A stretch of 64,000 nt of DNA from Mesorhizobium prunaredense. Lineage in GTDB: Bacteria; Pseudomonadota; Alphaproteobacteria; Rhizobiales; Rhizobiaceae. Shown here one piece after another: positions 46,516 through 54,072 of this stretch. The stretch covers positions 415,010 to 479,009 of the forward strand of contig NZ_FTPD01000023.1 of NCBI RefSeq assembly GCF_900156895.1. Direction: 5' to 3'. The position numbers and the translations under genes are program-made. The notes beneath the pieces are model-generated. The model worked only from the letters and a program-made list of their open reading frames with translations, was not told the origin of the DNA and ran no database searches. Within the stretch, counting starts at the first letter, position 1; every line of letters begins with the position of its first letter.

Positions 46516-47493
46516 TCAGTGATAGTGGCGATGATGCGGAGCCGCATCATGCGCATGGTCGTGCTCGCCATCGTGCTTATCATCGGCGCAATGGCCGAAT
46601 TCCGGTTCTACGGTGGCGTGGGCAATGCCATGCGCGGCAAGCCGCTTCTTGATGGCGCTGACCGCTTTGTGGGCATCGACGCCATCGTTGAGGCAAGCAT
46701 GCAAGGTCGCCATGTTGCTTGACCCGTCAAGCGACCAGACATGCATGTGATGCACCTCGCGCACGCCGTTCACCGTCCCTTCTATGTCCCTGGCGATCAA
46801 GTCGCGATCGAGGCTCGCCGGCACGCCTTCGAGCAGGACATGGGCCGCTTCGCGCATCAGCGACCAGGCGGTGGACAGGATCAGCAGCGAGACAAGGACG
46901 GACAGGATCGGATCGATAGGCGTCCAGCCCGTTGCCAGAATGATCAGCGCAGCGATGATCGCCGCCGCCGAGCCAAGCAGATCGCCGAGCACGTGCAGGA
47001 TGGCACCGCGCATGTTCAGGCTGTCGCGGTCGCCGCCATGCAGCACGAAGAAGCAGCCGATATTGACCAGCATACCGGCGATCGCAACGACCAGCATCGG
47101 CCCGCCGAGCACGGGCGCAGGCGTCAGCAGGCGTCCCCAGGCCTCATAGATGATCCACAGCGCAATGGCGAAGATGGCGATGCCGTTGGTATAGGCGACC
47201 AGCGTCTTGACCCGGCCGAAACCGTAGGTGAGGCGAACCGTGGCCGGCCGGCCAGCCAGATGAAAAGCATACCAGGCAAGGCCGAGAGCGATACAGTCGG
47301 CCAGCATGTGGCCGGCATCCGCCAGTAGCGCCAGCGATCCCGTCAAGAGACCGCCAAGCGCTTCCACGACCATGAAGCCGGCGGTCAGGCAGGCGGCGAT
47401 CAGCACCCGTTTCTTGTCGGTCGAGCCGTGCACATGACCGGCGCCGTGGCTGCGGTCATGCCCTTGCGAACCATGGTCGTGGGTATGCGCCAC
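46516..47493 (-). CDS. Cation diffusion facilitator (ZitB/CzcD-like zinc exporter)
   Basis: CDF transporter of 325 aa with six helices. The Zn site residues are Asp59, His62 and Asp66 region in LLADAGHMLADC and the second HxxxD in GAILHVLGDLLGS; a C-terminal cytoplasmic domain has HHMHVWSLDG. Both ends are His-rich (HTHDHGSQGHDRSHGAGHVH and DDKHDGEHDHAH). GTG at 47493 with AGGAG eight bases upstream is the best start; the frame further upstream translates family B repeats. Confidence 0.88.
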   Translation of the reverse strand: MAHTHDHGSQGHDRSHGAGHVHGSTDKKRVLIAACLTAGFMVVEALGGLLTGSLALLADAGHMLADCIALGLAWYAFHLAGRPATVRLTYGFGRVKTLVAYTNGIAIFAIALWIIYEAWGRLLTPAPVLGGPMLVVAIAGMLVNIGCFFVLHGGDRDSLNMRGAILHVLGDLLGSAAAIIAALIILATGWTPIDPILSVLVSLLILSTAWSLMREAAHVLLEGVPASLDRDLIARDIEGTVNGVREVHHMHVWSLDGSSNMATLHACLNDGVDAHKAVSAIKKRLAAHGIAHATVEPEFGHCADDKHDGEHDHAHDAAPHHRHYH

Positions 47494-47558
47494 CTGCGAA
47501 CTCCTGTCAGAGCTGATCCATCCCGGCAGAATCGGACGGAGGCTCTGTCTTCCTGTTT

Positions 47559-47607
47559 GACCATGATCTTGCCCGAAAACCGGCCTCCACTTTTCGGGAT
47601 CATGGTC
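47559..47607. repeat. Palindromic repeat, family B, copy 1
   Basis: TGACCATGATC ... GATCATGGTC with internal CCCGAAAACCGG / TTTTCGGG arms, tandem with a second copy 9 bp away. Confidence 0.85.
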
Positions 47608-47616
47608 CTCCTTGTT

Positions 47617-47666
47617 TGACCATGATCTTACCCGAAAACCGGCTTCCACTTTTCGGGATCATGGTC
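47617..47666. repeat. Palindromic repeat, family B, copy 2
   Basis: Near-identical to copy 1. It overlaps the last bases of the GNAT gene stop codon (47665-47667), so insertion or retention right at a gene end is evident. Confidence 0.85.
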
Positions 47667-48393
47667 AGGCGCCGAACTCGGCGCGGAAATCCTCGAGCCG
47701 TCGCTTCTGCCGGCCGTCGCCGTCGAAATTGCCCGGATCGAGCCATGCCTCATAGGCTCTGCGCAGTGCCGGCCACTCCTTGTCGATGATCGAATACCAC
47801 GCGGTATCGCGGTTTTCGCCCTTGACCACAAGATGCTGGCGGAAAATGCCCTCGAGCTTGAAGCCGAACCGCTCCGCCGCGCGCTTCGACGGCTCGTTGC
47901 GGTTGTTGCATTTCCATTCGTAGCGGCGATAGCCAAGCTCGTCGAAGATGTATTTCATGAACAGGAATTGCGCTTCCGTCGCCGCCGGCTTGCGCGAGAT
48001 CAGCGGACCCCAATAGATGTTGCCGATCTCGATCACGCCATAGGCAGGGTCGATGCGCATCAGCGTCTGGCGTCCGGCGACCTTGCCGCTGGCCTTGTCG
48101 ATGACGGTGAAGAACAGCGGGTCCTCGCTGGCTTCGGCCTTGTCCAGCCACGGCTGGAAGGCGGCGCGGGTCTGCGGCGGATAATCGGGCAGCCAAGCGA
48201 AGCGGCCGTCGACATCAGGCACCGACGACGCCTCGAACAGGCCGTCGCCATGCTTTTCGGAGCTCAGCGGCTCAAGCCTGACAGTGCGCCCCTCCAGCAC
48301 CTTGCGCTCCGGCCGCGGGCGCGGTTGCCAATTCTTGAGATTTTCCGACACCCAAAGCTCCAATCCGTTTGACTTTTGCGAAAGGACGCTCAC
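47665..48393 (-). CDS. RimJ/RimL-like GNAT N-acetyltransferase
   Basis: Protein of 242 aa. GNAT core: GRTVRLEPLSSEKHGDGLF, FFTVIDKASGKVAGRQTLMR, PAYGVIEIGNIYWGP, and the acetyl-CoA segment EWKCNNRNEPSKRAAERFGF. Members acetylate proteins or small amines. Divergent from an aminotransferase gene with a short shared promoter region. Confidence 0.86.
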   Translation of the reverse strand: MSVLSQKSNGLELWVSENLKNWQPRPRPERKVLEGRTVRLEPLSSEKHGDGLFEASSVPDVDGRFAWLPDYPPQTRAAFQPWLDKAEASEDPLFFTVIDKASGKVAGRQTLMRIDPAYGVIEIGNIYWGPLISRKPAATEAQFLFMKYIFDELGYRRYEWKCNNRNEPSKRAAERFGFKLEGIFRQHLVVKGENRDTAWYSIIDKEWPALRRAYEAWLDPGNFDGDGRQKRRLEDFRAEFGA

Positions 48394-48434
48394 AAAAACG
48401 CTCGCTCGGTGAAAGAACCACAGGGACGGGAAAA

Positions 48435-49619
48435 ATGCTCCACACGATTTCGGCCTTCGATCGCCTCGGCGAGGAAAACGCCTTTGCGGTGCTGGCTCGT
48501 GCCACCGCGCTCGCCCATCAGGGCCGCGATATCGTCAATCTCGGCATCGGCCAGCCCGACTTCAAGACGCCGCAGCACATCGTCGAGGCGGCGATCAAGG
48601 CGCTGCGTGACGGCCACCACGGCTATACGCCGGCTAACGGCCTGCTGGCGACACGCGAAGCGGTGGTGCGCCGCACGCTGACCACAACCGGCGTCGAGGT
48701 GTCGCCCGAGGCGGTGATGATCCTGCCCGGCGGCAAGCCGACCATGTTCGCCGCGATCCTGATGTTCGGCGAACCGGGCGCTGAAATCCTCTATCCCGAT
48801 CCGGGCTTTCCCATCTATCGCTCGATGATCGAGTTCACCGGTGCTGCTCCGATACCGGTGCCGATGCGCGAGGAGAACGGCTTTGCCTTCTCGGCGCAGG
48901 AGACGCTGGCGCTGATCACGCCGAAGACCAGGCTGCTCATCCTCAACTCGCCGGCCAACCCGACCGGCGGGGTCACCCCCCGCGCCGAGATCGAGAAGCT
49001 GGTCAAGGGGCTGGAAGCGCACCCGGACGTCGCCATCCTCTCCGACGAGATCTACGACGTGATGACTTATGACGGCGAGACGCACTGCTCGCTGCTCAAT
49101 TTCCCCGAAATCCGCGACCGGCTGATCGTGCTCAACGGCTGGTCGAAGACCTGGGCGATGACCGGCTGGCGCATGGGCTGGTCGATCTGGCCAAACGGCG
49201 ACAAGGGCGCCCACCTCTACGACAAGGTGCGCAAGCTGGCAGTCAATTGCTGGTCCTGCGTCAATGCGCCGAGCCAGTATGCCGGCATCGCCGCCATCGA
49301 CGGCCCGCAGGACGACGTCGACAAGATGATGCGCGCCTTCGACCGCCGCAGGAAGGTCGTGGTCGAAGGCTTGAACGCCTTACCAGGCGTTTCCTGCATC
49401 ACGCCGAAGGGCGCGTTCTATGCCTTCCCCAATGTCTCAAAAACCGGTTGGAAGGCGAAGAAGCTCGCCTCGGCTTTGCTTGAGGATGCCGGAGTGGCGC
49501 TGATCGGCGGACCTGATTTCGGCATTCTCGGCGAAGGCTATGTCAGATTGTCCTACGCCAATTCCGAGGAGAACATCCTGCGCGCGCTGGAGCGGATCAA
49601 GACGTTTCTGGCGAAGTGA
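48435..49619 (+). CDS. Class I pyridoxal-phosphate aminotransferase
   Basis: Aminotransferase of 394 aa, aspartate-aminotransferase fold type I. Substrate-arm GIGQPDFKTPQHI, PLP stacking YTPANGLLATREAV, LNSPANPTGG, and Schiff-base Lys in NGWSKTWAMTGWRMGW. The ATG at 48435 follows GGGACGGG. Substrate cannot be assigned beyond an amino acid such as aspartate or an aromatic one. Confidence 0.88.
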   Translation: MLHTISAFDRLGEENAFAVLARATALAHQGRDIVNLGIGQPDFKTPQHIVEAAIKALRDGHHGYTPANGLLATREAVVRRTLTTTGVEVSPEAVMILPGGKPTMFAAILMFGEPGAEILYPDPGFPIYRSMIEFTGAAPIPVPMREENGFAFSAQETLALITPKTRLLILNSPANPTGGVTPRAEIEKLVKGLEAHPDVAILSDEIYDVMTYDGETHCSLLNFPEIRDRLIVLNGWSKTWAMTGWRMGWSIWPNGDKGAHLYDKVRKLAVNCWSCVNAPSQYAGIAAIDGPQDDVDKMMRAFDRRRKVVVEGLNALPGVSCITPKGAFYAFPNVSKTGWKAKKLASALLEDAGVALIGGPDFGILGEGYVRLSYANSEENILRALERIKTFLAK

Positions 49620-49653
49620 GGGCGGGTACACGACCGACGAAAGGAGACGTCAG

Positions 49654-50034
49654 ATGTTCTATGCCATCCTTGCCTATCACGTGGAAGAAGCGATCACGGC
49701 GCTGACGCCGGAGGAGGATGCGGAGCTGATGACCGACCTGCTCCAGATCCACGAACGGCTATACCGCGAAGGCGCCCTTGGCCCGGCGGCGCGGCTCGGG
49801 GCGACCCAAGACGCCTGCACCTTGCGCGGGCCGGGCGCCGGGATGGTCATTGACGGACCCTTCGCCGAGACCAAGGAGCAATTGTTGGGACTATACGTCG
49901 TCGACTGCGCCACGCGCGATGCCGCGATCGCGATTGCGCGCGACTTTCGCCGCGTCAATCCGACCGCCGTCTACGAAATCCGCCCTATTTCACTGTATCT
50001 TCCCGGCGTGCCGCTTTCGGTGACGCAGTCCTAG
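49654..50034 (+). CDS. DGPF-domain (YCII-related) protein, second copy
   Basis: Protein of 126 aa with VIDGPFAETKEQLLGLYVVD and YEIRPISLYLPG, closely related to the sigma-factor partner at 6621-6995. AAAGGAG precedes the ATG. It follows the aminotransferase gene by 34 bp. There is no ECF sigma factor beside it, so it is an orphan paralogue. Confidence 0.87.
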   Translation: MFYAILAYHVEEAITALTPEEDAELMTDLLQIHERLYREGALGPAARLGATQDACTLRGPGAGMVIDGPFAETKEQLLGLYVVDCATRDAAIAIARDFRRVNPTAVYEIRPISLYLPGVPLSVTQS

Positions 50035-50145
50035 CCAAAATTGAACGCCGTCCGGCCGGGTCCCCGCTGCTGCGCAGCGTCCCGGCGTTCGCCGGCCTTT
50101 CATCGTACCAGTGGCACGATGAATTCGCTGACGCGAACCGGCCGC

Positions 50146-50901
50146 TCACCCTCGCCCGACATACGGCATCTTCGTCGCCATCACGGTCATGAACAGCACA
50201 TTGGCGTCGAGCGGCAGGCTGGCCATATGGAGGACGGCATTGGCGACCTGCTGGACATCCATCACCGCTTCGGCGGCGATGGAGCCATTGGCTTGCGGTA
50301 CGCCGACCGTCATCGCCTGCGCCATGTCGGTCAAGGCGTTGCCGATGTCGATCTGGCCGCAGGCGATGTCATAAGGCCGGCCGTCCAGCGCCAGCGTCTT
50401 GGTCAGCCCGGTAATGGCGTGTTTGGTCGCGGTGTAGGGCACTGAGCCCGGACGCGGCGCGTAGGCAGACACCGAGCCGTTGTTGATGATGCGGCCGCCC
50501 ATCGGCCGCTGCCTGCGCATGGCGCCGAAGGCGGCGCGGGCGCACAGGAACGAGCCGGTGAGATTGACCCCGACAACTTCGTTCCACACCTCGACGGGGA
50601 TCTCGTCGATCAATGTCGACTTGTAGCTTGTGCCGGCATTGTTGAAGAGCAGGTCGACACGACCGAAAGCCGCCGCCACCGTCTCGAACAGATCGTCGAC
50701 CTGGTCGGCCTTGCTGATGTCGCAGGCGACCGCCAGCGCCTTGGCTTGTGTCGATCCGGCCTCAGCGATAGCCTTGTTCAGCACCGGCTTGCGGCGTCCG
50801 CAGAACACCGTATTCCAGCCGGCCCTGAGCAGCGCCGTGGCGACGGCTTTGCCGATGCCCGTACCGGCGCCGGTGACGATGGCCGTTTTGTAGTCTGTCA
50901 T
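50146..50901 (-). CDS. Short-chain dehydrogenase/reductase
   Basis: SDR of 251 aa: NAD(P) motif TGAGTGIGKAV, NNAGTSYKS, active Ser in NNGSVSAYAPR and YTATK for Tyr/Lys. C-terminal segment without clear substrate signature. TAGGAGGA lies upstream of the ATG at 50901. Confidence 0.88.
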   Translation of the reverse strand: MTDYKTAIVTGAGTGIGKAVATALLRAGWNTVFCGRRKPVLNKAIAEAGSTQAKALAVACDISKADQVDDLFETVAAAFGRVDLLFNNAGTSYKSTLIDEIPVEVWNEVVGVNLTGSFLCARAAFGAMRRQRPMGGRIINNGSVSAYAPRPGSVPYTATKHAITGLTKTLALDGRPYDIACGQIDIGNALTDMAQAMTVGVPQANGSIAAEAVMDVQQVANAVLHMASLPLDANVLFMTVMATKMPYVGRG

Positions 50902-50972
50902 AACTGTCCTCCTACAGCGCCGCATACCCGCAAGGACGCTATAGCACCATGGTTTTGAGCAATTTTGAATTT

Positions 50973-51018
50973 GCGCATGATCGCTTGCAAAAATCGATTC
51001 CGATTTCGGGTCATGCGC
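50973..51018. repeat. Palindromic repeat, family C
   Basis: GCGCATGATC ... GGTCATGCGC with an internal AAAATCGATTCCGATTT. A related segment is at 52105-52163. Confidence 0.7.
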
Positions 51019-51030
51019 TAACCGGATCCG

Positions 51031-51060
51031 ACAAAAAGGGCGGCCATTGGCGGCCGCCCT
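51031..51060 (-). terminator. Rho-independent terminator for the DUF533 gene
   Basis: AGGGCGGCC / GGCCGCCCT hairpin followed on the minus strand by TTTTTGT. It lies 120 bp past the stop of the DUF533 gene, the nearest gene reading towards it. Confidence 0.75.
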
Positions 51061-51179
51061 GATCTGAACCGGCTGGGAGGAGGAAAGCCGATCCGACTGC
51101 TTAAAATCATGCGCTTCCTGGGTAAACGAGACATTAACGCGAAAGGACGTCGGATTCCCGCTCTCCGTGGCCCTGAAGC

Positions 51180-51947
51180 CTACCAGCGCGAATTGGCGGT
51201 TGCCTTGCCCGATCCCGGCACCTCTGGCGCCTGCTCCCCTGGCGCCGGCACTTTTGCCGCCGACACCGTCGCCTCGACATGGTCGAGCAGTGCATCGGGC
51301 AAGCTGAGGCGGCCGGCGAGCAGATCGAGATAGCCGCGTTCGGCACGTGTATTCGGATCGATGGCGAGGCGCGAGGCGGTGTAGAGCTCGAGCTTCTGGG
51401 CGTCGGTTTGGGCGCCGGCGACCAGCGTATCCAGATCGAGCGGCCTTTCCAGTTCCGACATCAGGAATTTCTCCGCGTCGGAGTCGATGCCCGCGAGGCT
51501 GAGCTTGCCGGCGATCTTTTGCCGTTCGTCGTCATCGATATGGCCGTCGGCCTTCGCCGCCGAGATCATCGCGCGCACCAGCGTCAGCGTGAATTCGTCC
51601 TCGCCTTGCGGCGCTTGCGAGGGATGAAAGCTGGTGTCGGCGGGCGGCGGCAGCAATTCCGGTTCGCCGGCAACTTGCGTTTCAGCCGGCGCCTTGCCGT
51701 TCTTGTAGTTCTGGTAGGCCTTGTAGGCGAGGCCGCCGACCACGGCCAGGCCGCCGAGCTTCACCGCAGTGCCGGTGACCTGACGGCCAGCGCCGGTTCC
51801 GAGCAGCACCGCGGCCAGCGCGCCAGCGGCCAGCGGATTGTCCTTGGCCATCTGCATCGCCTGACCCCCTTTGTCGCGCACGGTCGATCCGGTTCCGGGA
51901 ATTTGCGAGCCGAGCAGATCGTTGAGGAGCTTCTTGGGATCGAACAT
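51180..51947 (-). CDS. DUF533 (TerB/YebE-like) protein
   Basis: Protein of 255 aa. An N-terminal segment rich in Gly/Ala (ALAAVLLGTGAGRQVTG, LGGLAVVGGLAYKAYQN) could insert in membrane. The C-terminal helical domain from about 120 (LVRAMISAAKADGHIDDDER) is the TerB/DUF533 fold with acidic residues for metal. Role unknown. GGAGG precedes the ATG. Confidence 0.85.
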   Translation of the reverse strand: MFDPKKLLNDLLGSQIPGTGSTVRDKGGQAMQMAKDNPLAAGALAAVLLGTGAGRQVTGTAVKLGGLAVVGGLAYKAYQNYKNGKAPAETQVAGEPELLPPPADTSFHPSQAPQGEDEFTLTLVRAMISAAKADGHIDDDERQKIAGKLSLAGIDSDAEKFLMSELERPLDLDTLVAGAQTDAQKLELYTASRLAIDPNTRAERGYLDLLAGRLSLPDALLDHVEATVSAAKVPAPGEQAPEVPGSGKATANSRW

Positions 51948-52104
51948 CAATGCCTCCAGAATTGGCCGGCCGAAAGCGCCGGGCAGGTTTTCGGACGTTG
52001 AACAGGTAGGCCCCGCATATGGACATTACAATGACGGATGGGCGCTTTGCCGGTGATGGCACAAACGAGATGATGTCAGGATCTGCCTTGTCCAACGCGT
52101 TGGG

Positions 52105-52163
52105 CCGAAAATCGGAATCGATTTTCGGAAAGCACGATTTATGGATTCAAAGTGTTAGAGCTA
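52105..52163. repeat. Palindromic repeat, family C (related copy)
   Basis: CCGAAAATCGGAATCGATTTTCGG core followed by AAGCACGATTT and AAGTGTTAGAGC, in the gap between the DUF533 and trhO genes. Confidence 0.6.
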
Positions 52164-52192
52164 CTTTGTGCGTCCAAGCGGCGCACGTCGCT

Positions 52193-53116
52193 TCAACGTC
52201 CGATGTGCGGAGCCCTGCCTTGCGCTTCTGCAAGCTCGACCTGGCGTTGACGCTCGGCGTAGCGGGCGCGATCCTCGTCGGAACGGGCATCGAAGCAATG
52301 GGGGCATGAGATGCCGGCGGCATATTTCGACGACAGCAGGTCCTGCCCGGTCAGCGGATGCCGGCAGGCGCGGCAAAGTTCCGCCTCACCCTCGACCAGC
52401 CCGTGCGACACCGAGACGCGTTCGTCGAAGACGAAGCACTCGCCCTGCCAGAGGCTTTGCTCGGCGCGCACCTCTTCGAGATAGTTCAGGATACCGCCCT
52501 TGAGATGGAACACATCCTCGAAGCCGAGCGACTTCACATAGGCCGTTGCCTTCTCGCAGCGTATGCCGCCGGTGCAGAACATGGCCACTTTCCGGCCGAC
52601 GAACTCGGCCCGATGCTGCTCGACCCAGGCCGGGAATTCGCGAAAGCTCGTTGTCGCGGGATCGACCGCTCCCTTGAAAGTGCCGATCGATACCTCGTAG
52701 GCGTTGCGCGTGTCGATGACGATCGTGTCCGCATCCGAGATCAGCGCGTTCCAGTCGGCCGGTGCGACATAGGTGCCGACGCTTGCCGCCGGATCGAGAT
52801 CCCCAACGCCCATGGTGACGATCTCGCGCTTCAGCCGCACCTTCATGCGGTGAAACGGCATCTGCGCGGCGCTGCTGTACTTGACCTCGAGACCGGCTAG
52901 ACCTTCGATGGATTCGAGATGATCGATGAGCGCGGCGATGTCAGCTTCGCTGCCGGCGACCGTGCCGTTGATGCCCTCATGCGCCAGCAGCAGCGTGCCC
53001 TTGATACCGCGTCCGCAGCAGAAGGCGGCGAGCGGCGCGCGCAACGCATGAAAGTCGTCGAGCCGGGCAAACCTGTAGAGCGCGGCAACGCGCAGGGGTT
53101 GATTGGGCAGTGTCAT
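52193..53116 (-). CDS. trhO: tRNA uridine(34) hydroxylase TrhO (rhodanese domain)
   Basis: Protein of 307 aa that forms 5-hydroxyuridine at tRNA wobble position 34. N-terminal UPF0176 domain ([15 protein letters not shown]), rhodanese domain with Cys181 in [12 protein letters not shown], and a C-terminal segment with zinc-like CRAC and CPHC pairs. Stand-alone gene. Confidence 0.92.
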   Translation of the reverse strand: MTLPNQPLRVAALYRFARLDDFHALRAPLAAFCCGRGIKGTLLLAHEGINGTVAGSEADIAALIDHLESIEGLAGLEVKYSSAAQMPFHRMKVRLKREIVTMGVGDLDPAASVGTYVAPADWNALISDADTIVIDTRNAYEVSIGTFKGAVDPATTSFREFPAWVEQHRAEFVGRKVAMFCTGGIRCEKATAYVKSLGFEDVFHLKGGILNYLEEVRAEQSLWQGECFVFDERVSVSHGLVEGEAELCRACRHPLTGQDLLSSKYAAGISCPHCFDARSDEDRARYAERQRQVELAEAQGRAPHIGR

Positions 53117-53307
53117 CGCGAAGCCACTAAACGCTCATGAAAGCCGATTCAAGGCCGACGCGCGGAGCAGCCTCTCCTTGGTGGCCTTGACGGGCCGGTC
53201 TGACGGACTTGCCGGCAGCGCGTGACATCGCGACACGCTTCGCTTCGTGGACAGAAATCCGGCCTTCTGCTAACCGATTGAACGGATCAATACCGGAGAG
53301 ACGACAA

Positions 53308-53946
53308 ATGCCCAGCAAGACCGAAAAGCTCCTGTCGCTCCTCAACGGCCAACCGGTTATCCCGGTGCTGAAGATCGCCAATCTCGCCGATGCCGTGCCG
53401 CTGGCGCGCGCGCTGGCGCGCGGCGGCCTGCCGGCGATCGAGATCACGCTGCGGACCGCTGATGCGCTGGAGGCGATCCGGCTTGTGGCAAGCGAGGTCG
53501 AGGACGCCATCGTCGGCGCCGGCACCATTCTGGACGCCCGCCAGTTCGGCGAGGCGGCGGCCGCCGGATCGAAGTTCATCGTCAGCCCCGGCATCACCCG
53601 CGAGCTTCTGGCGGCGGCGAAGGACAGCGACATTCCGTTGCTGCCCGGCGCCATCACGCCCGGTGAGATCATGGCCGCCCGCGAGGCAGGCTTGCGTTTC
53701 CTGAAATTCTTCCCGGCAGAACAGTCAGGCGGCATTGCCTCGCTCAAGGCATTCGCCTCGCCGCTCGCCGATGTCAAATTCTGCCCGACCGGCGGCATCA
53801 CCGACAAGAACGCCGGCGACTATCTGAGCCTGCCCAACGTCATCTGCGTCGGCGGCTCCTGGGTGGCGCCGGACAATTTGGTCAAGGCCGGCAAATGGGA
53901 TGAAATCGAAGCCCTGGCGCGCGCCGCGAGCAAACTCGGGCGATAG
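53308..53946 (+). CDS. eda: KDPG/KHG aldolase
   Basis: 2-dehydro-3-deoxy-phosphogluconate aldolase of 212 aa. Glu45 and Arg49 in LPAIEITLRT and the Schiff-base Lys133 in FLKFFPAEQSGG. Entner-Doudoroff pathway enzyme. ATG at 53308 with GGAGAG upstream. The edd dehydratase gene is not adjacent. Confidence 0.92.
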   Translation: MPSKTEKLLSLLNGQPVIPVLKIANLADAVPLARALARGGLPAIEITLRTADALEAIRLVASEVEDAIVGAGTILDARQFGEAAAAGSKFIVSPGITRELLAAAKDSDIPLLPGAITPGEIMAAREAGLRFLKFFPAEQSGGIASLKAFASPLADVKFCPTGGITDKNAGDYLSLPNVICVGGSWVAPDNLVKAGKWDEIEALARAASKLGR

Positions 53947-53973
53947 AGACAACTCTCACCCCAAGCGGACCAA

Positions 53974-54020
53974 TGAATGCCGCGCAAAAGCGTGCAGCGG
54001 TTTTGCGATAACGACATGCA
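53974..54020. repeat. Palindromic repeat family A, short copy
   Basis: GCCGCGCAAAAGCG ... CGGTTTTGCGATAACGACATGCA; shorter and more diverged than the copies at 5145 and 16443, lying just before a terminator. Confidence 0.65.
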
Positions 54021-54021
54021 T

Positions 54022-54056
54022 AAAAAAGCCGCGCGGGTTACCGACGCGGCTTTTTT
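54022..54056. terminator. Bidirectional rho-independent terminator
   Basis: AAAAAAGCCGCG / CGCGGCTTTTTT with an 11-nt loop, between the stops of eda (plus) and the M15 endopeptidase gene (minus). T-runs occur on both sides, so it can serve both genes. Confidence 0.85.
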
Positions 54057-54072
54057 ATGGTTGGTCGATCCG

